The translations under genes and the position numbers were made by a program. Positions 46,224 through 54,139 of a stretch of DNA of 64,000 nucleotides are shown one piece after another. The DNA comes from Streptomyces sp. WMMC500 (GTDB lineage: Bacteria; Actinomycetota; Actinomycetes; Streptomycetales; Streptomycetaceae), in contig NZ_CP114905.1 in assembly GCF_027497195.1 (NCBI RefSeq), positions 4,227,001-4,291,000 on the forward strand, given 5' to 3'. Positions within the stretch are counted from its first letter, which is position 1. The number at the start of each line of letters is the position of its first letter. The notes under the pieces were generated by a model. The model was not told the DNA's origin. It searched no databases and saw only the letters and a list, made by a program, of their open reading frames with translations.

Positions 46224-46537
46224 CCGCGGGACTGCACGAGGTGGACCGCCGGTGATGTGATCACGAACGCGAGAACTGGTGCCAGTCTCCATCGACAGGC
46301 TTGCGGAGGGACGTTGAGCCGGCCGATCAGGCTGTCGTCCGGGTATGGAGCCGTGAGGGAAGTCTCAGCCCCGGGTCGCAGTCGGCCGCGCGGGGCCGTC
46401 TCCATGGCGGCGCGTCGCTCTCACAGCCCCGACGTCGAGGTGGTCGCAGTGGCGTCGCGCAGCTTCCACACAGGTCCGTTCCAGGTGCACGCCCGCGGGC
46501 GCCGGCGGGCCTCGGACGCCGCACAGGCATTATGGCC
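46224..46537. other. 314-base spacer inside the island
   Basis: Between the SGNH hydrolase and the convergent nuclease gene. Both strands have short open frames (for example minus 46109-46405), but none has a recognisable protein or ribosome binding site. It may be a decayed gene. Confidence 0.4.
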
Positions 46538-48121
46538 CTATCGCGGTTTGCGCTTGGGTGGCACGGGGCCGGGGATGACGTCGAGGTTCATGTGCTCCTT
46601 GAACAGGTGGACGAGATTCGCGCCGTCGAGGAGTTCCAGGCGGCCGTGGTCGTTGGCGAATGCCTCGCTGGCGCGGCCGAACCAGGAGGTGGTGACGAGG
46701 ATGCCCTTGGCCGCGCGTTTGTGTTCCACGACGCCGGCCAGCGCCGAGACGGTCTCGAATGGCACGACGTTTTTGGTGCGCTTGGCCTGGATGATGCACA
46801 GACCCTTCATCACCGGGTCGGTGTTCATCGCGATGGCGTCCACGCCCTCGTCCTTGGACGGCTGGGTGTTCACGCTGTCGAGTCCGATGGCTTCGAAGAG
46901 CTGGCGGATGAGGTGCTCGAACTCGGTGGGGGTGAGGTCCATCAACACCGGCCGGCTGTCCAGACCGGCCACGACGTCGAGGCTGTCCATGAGCCGGAAC
47001 TTGCTCAGGTCGAAGGTGACCAGCGGGCGCACCGGCTCCAGTTCGTAGGGATTGGGTGAGATCAGCGAACGCAGCCGCTTCAGACAGGCTCTGGGGTCCA
47101 CGTGGGTCAAGACCAGTTGTTGGAACTCCTCCCGGCTGGTCTGGAGGGTGATCAGGCAGGGGTGGACCTCGCGGCCAGTGGCACGGTCGATGGTTGCCAC
47201 GTGTCCGTTGAGGGCGATGGACTGCACGGTGCCCTCGACGTCGGCGGCGAACAGCTCGTGGACGGTGCGCAGGGCAGTCTGGGCAAGGACGGAGGCGTAG
47301 AGCTCCTTGCGGTCCTTGTCCGGGCGGGGCATCGGGGTGATCTCGTCGCGGGATTTGGTGTAGCGATATGCGCGGGCGGCCGGTACCACGTCCTCCAGCG
47401 GGAGGTCGATCTCCACCAGCAGGTCACCGGTGTCGGCCTGGAAGGAGACCCGGTGGGCCTTGGGGAAGCCGTGCGGATACTTCGAGGCCGCGAGGACCTG
47501 GTCGATGAACCACTCGACGGCATCGACGTCCCGCTCACGGTAAGCGGCACGCCGCGCCTCGATGCCGGCGTTCCACGCTGCAACCCGGGCAGCCTCCCGC
47601 CGGTTGCGCTCCTCGTGCCGCGTCCGCGCTGCATCGTCGCCCTGTGCGCGCTCCGTCTCCGCCCGCGCGTGATCCCGTAGCGCTTGGTCGAACCGTTGCC
47701 GGGCCGCCTCGACCTCCTCGTCGTAGCCGCGGCGCCCGAACCCGAGTGCGCCGAGCAGCCCGCTTGGGGGTTCCGGCTCAAAATCGGCCCAGCGCGGCTG
47801 CGGAACGGGCTTGCTCCGTCGCTTGGACGGGGCGAATGCCTTGGGCGAGAACTCCTGCTTCAGCCGGTCGAAGGTGAGAACGGCGTCTTCACGTACCGCG
47901 CTCACCAGCAGCGTGGATAACTGCTCAACGTCGTTCTCGACGACGTAGGTGCGATCGACCGCCTCTTGTGCCCGGGCCGCCTCGTAGGCGAGCTTGTCCT
48001 CGCGGGCCTTGCGTTTGGCCGCAGCCTCGGCGGCCCGGCGCTCCTTCTCCTGCTCGCGTGCCTGCCGCGCCAGTTCCCTGGCGTACGGATCACTCCCGCC
48101 CGCCCTGTATCCGCCTGCCAC
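46538..48121 (-). CDS. Mrr-type restriction endonuclease family protein
   Basis: A 527-residue protein. Residues about 8-60 and 140-185 are charged helices with coiled-coil character (REQEKERRAAEAAAKRKARE; RQRFDQALRDHARAETER), the middle (about 205-380) is a mixed domain of unknown type, and residues about 405-515 form an Mrr-like PD-(D/E)xK nuclease. The segment LTPTEFEHLIRQLFEAIGL opens the fold, KDEGVDAIAM supplies D428 and IIQAK supplies Q445 and K447. VVPFETVSALAGVVEHKRAAKGILVTTSWF is the typical following helix-strand. Mrr-type enzymes cleave modified foreign DNA, so a defence role is likely. GTG start. It lies on the minus strand of the tRNA-Gly island. Confidence 0.85.
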   Translation of the reverse strand: MAGGYRAGGSDPYARELARQAREQEKERRAAEAAAKRKAREDKLAYEAARAQEAVDRTYVVENDVEQLSTLLVSAVREDAVLTFDRLKQEFSPKAFAPSKRRSKPVPQPRWADFEPEPPSGLLGALGFGRRGYDEEVEAARQRFDQALRDHARAETERAQGDDAARTRHEERNRREAARVAAWNAGIEARRAAYRERDVDAVEWFIDQVLAASKYPHGFPKAHRVSFQADTGDLLVEIDLPLEDVVPAARAYRYTKSRDEITPMPRPDKDRKELYASVLAQTALRTVHELFAADVEGTVQSIALNGHVATIDRATGREVHPCLITLQTSREEFQQLVLTHVDPRACLKRLRSLISPNPYELEPVRPLVTFDLSKFRLMDSLDVVAGLDSRPVLMDLTPTEFEHLIRQLFEAIGLDSVNTQPSKDEGVDAIAMNTDPVMKGLCIIQAKRTKNVVPFETVSALAGVVEHKRAAKGILVTTSWFGRASEAFANDHGRLELLDGANLVHLFKEHMNLDVIPGPVPPKRKPR

Positions 48122-48396
48122 CGCACCCCCAGGTCGATGTAATCATCCAGCCGAACGTCAGCCGCAATGCGCCCGTACGACAGCGTCAGGTGTCACCCGA
48201 AAACGCGCAAGAGCCACATGGCACGCGCATGGGTAGATCGTCCGGCGCGACCGGCCACCCGCCGCAGACCTCGATGGAGAGGTCGTGAAGACCGTCCCCG
48301 AACCCAAGATCGTCGACTGCCCCGCCGGAAAGGCCCCGAAGCAGAGGGAACTGGATACGCGGCCGACTGACAGCACGGACAATCCCGCCGGCCGTA

Positions 48397-49572
48397 TCAG
48401 TCCTGCTCGTTGACCACGTCTGCGTCGCCAGGCTCGTCAGGCGGTTCAGGCGACTCGTCGGCGGCGTACGGATGCACGTAGCGGCCGTCGTTGAAGGGCT
48501 TGAACCAGTCGCCGAGCTGCATCGTTGCGACGCCCAGCACATCTCCGACAGGGCTGTCATCGATGCCGTCCATGGCGTCGTCGTACAGCAACTCGTGGTC
48601 CATGTCCTCATAGACCAGGTCGGCAAAGCAGTCGAGAGCACTCGAGACACCGTCATCGAGCAGGTCGAAGGTCTCAAGGCTAGCCTTCGCCTGGGCGAGC
48701 AGGAGTCGCAGCGCCAGTTCTTCCGCCACACAGCTCAACTGCGTGAAGGTGCCCTGGGTGAACCGGGTGGTCATGGCGATCACGGTGACGAGGAAGCGCC
48801 GGGCGAACCGCGCGTCGTAGCGCAGCGCGTAACGGCCTGGCAGCTCCTCCAGGTGCCAGAGCACGCCTTCACATTCGGCAACGTCGGTGTCTGCCTCGGC
48901 CAGTGTCTGCACGTCCATGAAGAGCTGATCCACCATCACATCGGTAGCCCACACGAGAGACCCTGCAGCCAGCCGCGCGTCTTCCTCCGCGGTGCCTTCG
49001 TAGCCGCAGTCCTCCTCGACATCCTCGTCGTCCTCGGACACCACGCCGAACATCTCCGGGCCGAAAGCCCTGAGCTGTCCCGCCAAGTCCAGCATCTGCC
49101 TCCGGGCCCTCTCGGCGTCCGCCGCCAGTTTCTCCTCGCTCGGAGCTGACGACTCAGGCCGCCGGGCCAGGTGTGCTCGTCGTTCCTCCAGGTCAGCCGG
49201 CGGAACGTCCGGCCCCTCGGCAGCATCCAGACTCTCCTTGGCGAGATCCGGATGCAGTTGCACCTCGCACTGTTCGACGGTCCACTCGGCCAGGAGCTCC
49301 GTGCGCCCCAGCAACTCGCCCACCAGCGACCGCATCGCGTCCTCGGCGAACTCCAACGCCGGCGCGTCCACGAACACCTTCAGCAACGCGCCCCCGGGAT
49401 ACACGGCCACGACGGTGTCGAGGACCTCGACCTCCACCCCGTCGGGACCATCGATCCCTTCCACCGCTTCGAACCCCTGCTCCAGCAGCGCGATCGCTCC
49501 CACCCGCTGCAGCTCATCCATCTCCGGAGCACCCTGCGCAATCTGGGCATCCACCGTCACGACGTACGTCAC
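48397..49572 (-). CDS. hypothetical acidic island protein
   Basis: A 391-residue soluble, very acidic protein (ESSAPSEEKLAADAERAR, EDDEDVEEDCGYEG, DMDHELLYDD). I do not recognise a family. Residues 1-110 look like a compact mixed domain, followed by a charged linker and a mainly helical C-terminal half (RFARRFLVTVIAMTTRFTQ, EELALRLLLAQAKASLETFDLL). The GTG at 49570-49572 (VTYVVTVDAQ) was chosen because protein-like composition begins there. It lies upstream of the nuclease gene on the same strand with 275 bases between. It could be a partner of the nuclease; there is no direct evidence. Confidence 0.65.
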   Translation of the reverse strand: MTYVVTVDAQIAQGAPEMDELQRVGAIALLEQGFEAVEGIDGPDGVEVEVLDTVVAVYPGGALLKVFVDAPALEFAEDAMRSLVGELLGRTELLAEWTVEQCEVQLHPDLAKESLDAAEGPDVPPADLEERRAHLARRPESSAPSEEKLAADAERARRQMLDLAGQLRAFGPEMFGVVSEDDEDVEEDCGYEGTAEEDARLAAGSLVWATDVMVDQLFMDVQTLAEADTDVAECEGVLWHLEELPGRYALRYDARFARRFLVTVIAMTTRFTQGTFTQLSCVAEELALRLLLAQAKASLETFDLLDDGVSSALDCFADLVYEDMDHELLYDDAMDGIDDSPVGDVLGVATMQLGDWFKPFNDGRYVHPYAADESPEPPDEPGDADVVNEQD

Positions 49573-49693
49573 ACCGCCAGCCTGACAGGACCGGCACCGC
49601 GGGCGGGAGCAAACGCCCAGTCTCCCGACACACTGCAGCAACACCTCCATCGAGCCACGGCCACGCGCACACCCCGGCCGGAGGTGCTGCCCT

Positions 49694-49711
49694 CGTGCCA
49701 TCCGCGTGCCA
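49694..49711. repeat. att arm-like repeat, copy 2
   Basis: CGTGCCATCCGCGTGCCA, identical over 18 bases to 45091-45108, 111 bases before att copy 2. Confidence 0.5.
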
Positions 49712-49821
49712 CACGCCGTGGCAAAGACGGGTCGACAAGGGTCAGGAGAGTGCTTCACCGATGCCCGGAAGACACACGTCACCGCAGGTCAGGACCATAT
49801 AGCCGCGTCGAAGCCGCGGGA

Positions 49822-49865
49822 TTCCCAAGCTCAGAGCGCGGGTTCGATTCCCGTCGCCCGCTCCA
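49822..49865 (+). repeat. att site: second copy of tRNA-Gly 3' end (44 bp)
   Basis: Identical to 44988-45031 over 44 bases, from the anticodon loop to CCA. It lacks the 5' half and cannot make a tRNA. It marks the distal end of the 45.0-49.8 kb insertion. Confidence 0.92.
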
Positions 49866-49870
49866 CGACA

Positions 49871-49898
49871 AACCCCCAGGCCAGAAGCCCGGGGGGTT
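49871..49898 (+). terminator. hairpin after att copy 2
   Basis: AACCCCC (49871-49877) pairs with GGGGGTT (49892-49898), followed by GTTTG. Analogous in position to the tRNA-Gly terminator but different in sequence. Confidence 0.65.
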
Positions 49899-50094
49899 GT
49901 TTGCTGGGTGGGGTCAGCGCGGGTCCGCCGGAACAGCACAACGCCGCCCCGCCGTCCATGACGTACCCCCCTCAATCCGCCGTCTGCGACGATCGCTTCC
50001 GTGGACTACCCGCACGACCAGCACCCGGCGTCCCCGACGAGGGACGCCGTTGCTCCGGGAGGGGTCCCAACACGGCGGGACTAGCTTCCTCCTC

Positions 50095-50736
50095 GTGACC
50101 CGAGCAGACGATGATGCATCCACCAGGAACCGCCCGGGCCGGGCAACGGCTTTGGCCGTGGCCCTGCTCCTGGCGTCGGGTGCGGCGGCCGCGTGCGACG
50201 CGGGTGGGGAAAACAAGGCAGGCGGGGGCAACCCCCGCCCGCGCGATGCCTCCGCTACGCCGAGCGGCGCGGGCACCTCGGCAGCGACCGGTTCCACAAC
50301 ACCGCCCAGCACCGTGTCTGGCGGTCCGCTCACCCTTGCCGAGCTGGCCCGGCGTCCCTGCCGCGCGATCGACGACGAAGACACCGGCTCCAGCAAGCTT
50401 GGGATCTTCACCGATGCGACGGAAACGAACTACGACGCCAAGTCCTGCCAGTGGGGCGCACGAGGCGGGCTGGTGTCCTTCACCCCCTATACGTCGACGG
50501 ATCAGACGAAGGCCGAGAAGTTCAAGCACCTCACACAGAAGAACATCAGCGGTAACCGGGCGCTGCTGGGCGGCATCACGGATCACGGCAGGGAGACATA
50601 CGTCCTGCTCGTCTCCGTAGGCGGAAATCAGTCCTTCAGGCTCATGGTCGTCCCCTTGGGCGAGGACGCCCCAGGCCCGGACGCCCCGACTCTGGCCACT
50701 AATTTCGCGAAAGCGATCCTCACCCACCTCAAATGA
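50095..50736 (+). CDS. putative lipoprotein, DUF3558-like
   Basis: A 213-residue exported protein. The N-terminus ATALAVALLLASGAAAACDAGG contains a lipobox-like AAAC (cysteine at about 34), then a Ser/Thr/Pro-rich linker. The mature domain has two cysteines (ARRPCRAIDDED and AKSCQWGAR) spaced as in DUF3558 lipoproteins, and GLVSFTPYTS, LLGGITDHGRETYVLLVSVGGNQSF. A surface lipoprotein of unknown role. The GTG at 50095-50097 was chosen as the start of the signal peptide. It is the only gene between att copies 2 and 3. Confidence 0.75.
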   Translation: MTRADDDASTRNRPGRATALAVALLLASGAAAACDAGGENKAGGGNPRPRDASATPSGAGTSAATGSTTPPSTVSGGPLTLAELARRPCRAIDDEDTGSSKLGIFTDATETNYDAKSCQWGARGGLVSFTPYTSTDQTKAEKFKHLTQKNISGNRALLGGITDHGRETYVLLVSVGGNQSFRLMVVPLGEDAPGPDAPTLATNFAKAILTHLK

Positions 50737-50884
50737 GAGGGTGAGGCACGTCAGCCCCGTGCCCGATGCGTGCCCGTCAGGGTGGTCATCGACGGGCAAC
50801 AGCGGTCACCAGAGGCGTGCCGAGTGCAGGCGGAAAAGTCGCGTCCTTACTGGTCAACCTCTCGGATACCGTAAAGAGTCCGGT

Positions 50885-50929
50885 GCTTCCCAAGCTCAGA
50901 GCGCGGGTTCGATTCCCGTCGCCCGCTCC
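50885..50929 (+). repeat. att site: third copy of tRNA-Gly 3' end (45 bp)
   Basis: Identical to 44986-45030 over 45 bases; the final A of CCA is replaced by G. The 55 bases that follow resemble those after the intact tRNA (GAATCCCCAGGTC, TGGGGATT, GACCAATT), so this copy and the tRNA junction come from related att sites. Confidence 0.92.
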
Positions 50930-50935
50930 GTATCG

Positions 50936-50962
50936 AATCCCCAGGTCAGCAACTTGGGGATT
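50936..50962 (+). terminator. hairpin after att copy 3
   Basis: AATCCCCA (50936-50943) pairs with TGGGGATT (50955-50962), followed by CTTTGTTGTCT. Homologous to the hairpin after the intact tRNA-Gly. Confidence 0.7.
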
Positions 50963-51190
50963 CTTTGTTGTCTAGACCAATTTAGGCGTGATGGGCAAGC
51001 AAGCGACCCCGCCACGCCGCCAAGCCCCGCCCGGCCGCCGAGCCCACCATCCCCAGGAGCCGGGTGCTCCCGCCCCGGGCGATACGCGCCCGGGGCCCGG
51101 GTCACCCGACTTCCGCGATCCGTGGCGCGACGGACCTCGCGACGGGCCCGCCGACCCGCCGCGCGCGGCGTAGCCCGCGTTCGCGCCTGG

Positions 51191-52090
51191 TCACCTGGAG
51201 GAGGACCCTCGGGGCCGTCCTGACCGGGCAACACGTGACCAGTCGCGGTAAGCGACTTGCCCGCGGCCTCTGTTGCCGGTGTGGGTGATGTCGTCGTCGG
51301 ACGAGGAGTCGTACTCGTGCTGCGCGGAGGTCAAGGGAGGGGCGTAGGCCGGATGTCCGGCGTCGACCGGGTTCTCTGCGCGGTAGTCGCCGCTGTAAGT
51401 CGCCTGCGGGTGGCTGCTGCTGCCGGCGTAGGCCGGGCCCTGGGCCGTGCTGTAGGCAGACGGCTGGTGGTACGGGTACCCGTACTGGCCGGGGGTGTCG
51501 GTGAAGCTCTGGCCGTAGGCGGCGCTCGGGTGGAAGGTGAGGTCGGCCGGATTCACGTACACAGGGTTCTGCGGAACGTGAGGCAGCGCCGGCGCGGCGG
51601 GCGCGGCGATGGACATCTCGCTGAACTGCTGCGACATCGCTGTCTGCCACGCGGGCGGAGGCGGTGGCACGGCCCGGGACGGGCCCGCAACAGCCGTCCC
51701 AGGCGCGCCCGTCGCTGAGGGCTCTGCGGAAGAGCCCCTGAAAAGACCGGCGAGATTCCTGTCTAGGTCTTCACTGTTCTGCAGGTAGAGTTGACCGGTT
51801 GCTTCAGCGCCCTGCCGCTTGCGTTCAGTGGCAGCGGTGTGCCGGTTACGCTCCTGCTCGGCTTTAGACGCGAGTCGCTTCGCGCGCTGCTCGGACGTCT
51901 CCGTCTCATTCCGCCTAGCCCTCTGTCGCTGTTTCCGCTCCCTCTCATACCTGCGCCGCTCCTCAGCCCCCTCGGGGGTCTCCTCCTCCCTCTTCTTGGC
52001 CCGATGCTTCTGTGAAGACCTACGTGAAGTATCGCGTCGGGTCCGCGCCCGCCGCTCTTCGGCGGTCTCCTCAGGCTGTCCGTCAACCAT
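51191..52090 (-). CDS. hypothetical protein: basic charged N-terminus, Pro/Tyr-rich tail
   Basis: A 299-residue protein that appears largely disordered. Residues 1-110 are extremely rich in Arg, Lys and Glu (EERRRYERERKQRQRARRNE) with long-helix or coiled-coil character. Residues about 125-170 are Pro/Ala-rich, and 180-290 are rich in Tyr, Pro, Ser and Gln (GQYGYPYHQPSAYSTAQG). No domain, signal or membrane segment is visible. The ATG at 52088-52090 has GGGGGAC upstream; a longer form to 52180 is possible. Composition resembles nucleic-acid-binding or phase-separating proteins, which is only an analogy. G+C is below that of core genes, in keeping with an accessory region. Confidence 0.55.
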   Translation of the reverse strand: MVDGQPEETAEERRARTRRDTSRRSSQKHRAKKREEETPEGAEERRRYERERKQRQRARRNETETSEQRAKRLASKAEQERNRHTAATERKRQGAEATGQLYLQNSEDLDRNLAGLFRGSSAEPSATGAPGTAVAGPSRAVPPPPPAWQTAMSQQFSEMSIAAPAAPALPHVPQNPVYVNPADLTFHPSAAYGQSFTDTPGQYGYPYHQPSAYSTAQGPAYAGSSSHPQATYSGDYRAENPVDAGHPAYAPPLTSAQHEYDSSSDDDITHTGNRGRGQVAYRDWSRVARSGRPRGSSSR

Positions 52091-52213
52091 GGCGTGCTTG
52101 TCCCCCTCGTTCCACAGATCTGATAAGCCGTTTGCTGTACGAGTACCAACGTGCCCAGCCATCAGCCGGTTCACCGGCAAAGGGCGAGGAAGCTGTCAAC
52201 TGAACGTTTCTCA

Positions 52214-52306
52214 TCCTGTGTCGAAGGGGTGAGAGTGGGGACGTGACGCGGCAGGGCCCCTGGTCCTTGCGCTGGTGATCTCACTCATCAACGTTTCGAC
52301 ACAGGA
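52214..52306. repeat. 12-bp perfect inverted repeat before transposase remnant
   Basis: TCCTGTGTCGAA at 52214-52225 and its exact complement at 52295-52306 enclose 69 bases; each arm is also near a direct copy of AACGTTTC. Seven bases after the second arm the transposase remnant begins. It may be an element end or a small inserted hairpin. Confidence 0.5.
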
Positions 52307-52312
52307 GCCCTG

Positions 52313-52702
52313 TTGGTTCTGTATCGAGCCATGCTCGATGTCCCGCCCTGGTCCATCTGCGTACGAACACCACGCTTGCCGGAGTCGCAGCCGGGTTCGA
52401 CGTGTCGACCGCGACCGCCGGCCGCTACGTGGCCGAGACCGTCGAGCTGCTCGCCGAGCGCGCGCCCAGCCTGCATGAGGCCCTGCACGACCTGCCACCC
52501 GAGGATTTCGTCATCCTCGACGGCACGCTGATCGCCACCGACGGGTGGCCGCAGATGAGCCGTACTACTCCATGAAGCACCGCAGGCACGGGATGAATGT
52601 GCAGGTCCTGGCCGCCCTGGACGGGGCACCCCTGTGGCTCGCGCGGGCCCTCCCGGGACGCACACACGACCTGACGGCCGCCCGCGCGCACGGCGTGGTC
52701 CA
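52313..52702 (+). pseudogene. IS5-type DDE transposase remnant
   Basis: Parts of one transposase appear in successive frames: LVLYRAMLDVP (TTG at 52313), then after a missing stretch LVHLRTNTTLAGVAAGFDVS and YVAETVELLAERAPSLHEAL up to FVILDGTLIATD with a catalytic Asp. After a one-base deletion near 52549, AADEPYYSMKHRRHGMNVQV and LPGRTHDLTAARAHGV follow. The homology ends at about 52702, so the C-terminal third is lost. The internal deletion, frameshift and truncation show that it is dead. No terminal repeats could be paired. Confidence 0.8.
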
Positions 52703-52850
52703 ACGCAGGCCGGAAATTGGAGAGGAGGAAGCTGTCGACCGAGTAGGCAACTGCCAGGTAGATGAGCAGCAGCGAGGCAGTGGCGGCCGGCATCCGCCAG
52801 TCGCCGGCCTCCAGGAGGGAGGCGAGGACGAATCCGGCCGCCCTGCCATG
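52703..52850 (-). pseudogene. truncated membrane protein fragment
   Basis: On the minus strand one frame reads AAGFVLASLLEAGDWRMPAA and LLLIYLAVAYSVDSFLLSNF, two credible membrane segments with a charged turn, but has no start codon and runs directly into the reverse of the transposase remnant. An ATG nearby lies in a different frame. It is best read as the stub of a membrane protein cut by the insertion. Confidence 0.4.
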
Positions 52851-53020
52851 GTCTGGTCGTACGTGACGCTCACGGCGCCCTGCTCGGCACCCGCGCGCTC
52901 GCCGAGCACGTTGCATCCGGCCCCGGGCCAAGCCTCCGAGCGGGAGAACGATGTCTGTACCCGCGCCGTGGCGTGCCGGACGAGGTCGGTGGGGGAACCG
53001 CTGCGGAAGGCCGGTCCGGG

Positions 53021-53242
53021 TCAGTTCTGTCGTTTGAGTTCGCGCACGGCCGCTGGCAGTGCGAGGCACAGAGCGAAGGAGGTCGCGAAGCCGCCTCCCC
53101 CTGCCAGAACGACATCTGCGGTGCCAGCGCCTGATCGGAGTACCACATGGCTCACCAGGAGGCCGACCACCATGGAGCATGCAACGCACAGCGCCAGCCA
53201 CAACTGCCACGTACGTCCGGAACGGGCTGTCGATTCGGGCAT
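53021..53242 (-). CDS. small two-helix membrane protein
   Basis: A 73-residue protein: MPESTARSGRTW, helix LWLALCVACSMVVGLLVSHVV, a loop with RSGAGTADV, helix GGGGFATSFALCLALPAAV, and a basic end RELKRQN. The ATG at 53240-53242 has AAAGGA nine bases upstream; another ATG eight codons earlier is possible. It lies downstream of the hsdS remnant on the same strand. Function unknown, possibly a survivor in a decaying segment. Confidence 0.55.
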   Translation of the reverse strand: MPESTARSGRTWQLWLALCVACSMVVGLLVSHVVLRSGAGTADVVLAGGGGFATSFALCLALPAAVRELKRQN

Positions 53243-53315
53243 GGACTCGATCCTTTCGAGGGTCATGGGTGGGAGAAAGGGAGGGACGGCGGAAGAGGCC
53301 GGCGGTGGCAGGCCG

Positions 53316-54139
53316 TCACAGCGGCTCGACCGACCCGTGCAGCAGGTGTTCGGCGAGTTCGGCCCGCAGCCGGCCAAGTGCTGAGACGTACGAGGCGTAC
53401 GCATCGGCGCGTCGGCCAAGCCCACGGAGAAGATCCACGCTCCGCCGCTGCTGCCCGATCGGCGGAAAGCGCACGGGAAGGTGCTTCAGAGCCGCAGAGC
53501 TCAACGAGGGGGCTGCCGTGGCCGCGGCACGGTGGGACATCCACTCGCGCGCGTAGCTGAGGCCCAGGTAAGCGTGGAGGTACAGGGGGTCGATCCCAGC
53601 ATCCGGACGTACGCGCAGGCGCATCACGTTCGAACTGAGCAGCCATCCAGCCTGCGGACCGCACACCAGCGCGGGTTGTTGTTGCGCGCCCGTGCGCACG
53701 CAGACGATGTCGTTCGGGAGCAACCCGAACTTCTTCTTGAAGCGCTCGGCCGTCTCCGGCGGCACGCGGTTCCGGGGCTCGTCCGCGATCTTCCCTTCGC
53801 CGAGATCCTGCGGGAAGACAAGCGGAACGCCGGCGTCTGCCGTGCGTGTCTCTGCTGGCAGGCGGGCGTACGACGGACCGGGCTGGATCTCACACAGGGC
53901 ACCGAGCACCGCCTTGTTCCAGCCGCCAGGTCCCGAACCCGTGTGGTAGCCGTGCCCCGTTTCCCTCGCCCGCTGCTCCAGCAGGCGGAGCATTTCGTCT
54001 GCTCCGCCACCGCCACGCCGGCTTCGTGCAACTCGGCCGGGACCGGAGCAGCACCGTAGCTTCCGCTCCCGAGGTAGTCGGCGGGGCGGAGCGAACACTC
54101 CCCGTCGGCAACGACTGCGCGGGCCACGACGACGGCCAA
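53316..54139 (-). pseudogene. type I restriction specificity subunit (HsdS) remnant, frameshifted
   Basis: The last 230 residues (from about 54005 to 53316) resemble one target-recognition domain and conserved helix of HsdS: LGALCEIQPGPSYARL, DEPRNRVPPETAERFKKKFG, LLSSNVMRLRVRPDAGIDPLYLHAYL, HRAAATAAPSLSSAALKHLPV and VDLLRGLGRRADAYASYVSA. The preceding part (GECSLRPADYLGSGSYG, VPAELHEAGVAVAEQ) is in another frame, giving one frameshift near 54000. There is no start and no first recognition domain, and no hsdM or hsdR in the window. A non-functional restriction-modification relic. Confidence 0.7.

Larger units (their letters stand above)
49573..50094. other. 522-base junction region holding att copy 2
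   Basis: Contains the arm-like repeat (49694-49711), the second copy of the tRNA-Gly 3' end (49822-49865), its hairpin (49871-49898), and the leader of the lipoprotein gene. No gene seen. Confidence 0.7.
50737..51190. other. 454-base junction region holding att copy 3
   Basis: Contains degenerate GCGTGCC repeats near 50765-50825, att copy 3 and its hairpin, then a GC-rich stretch without a recognisable gene. Confidence 0.6.

Noticed and set aside
52545..53384. 279-codon plus-strand ORF as an intact gene
   Set aside because: Only its first ~50 codons are transposase-like; the remainder runs antisense through the membrane-protein fragments and is an artefact of the truncated transposase frame.
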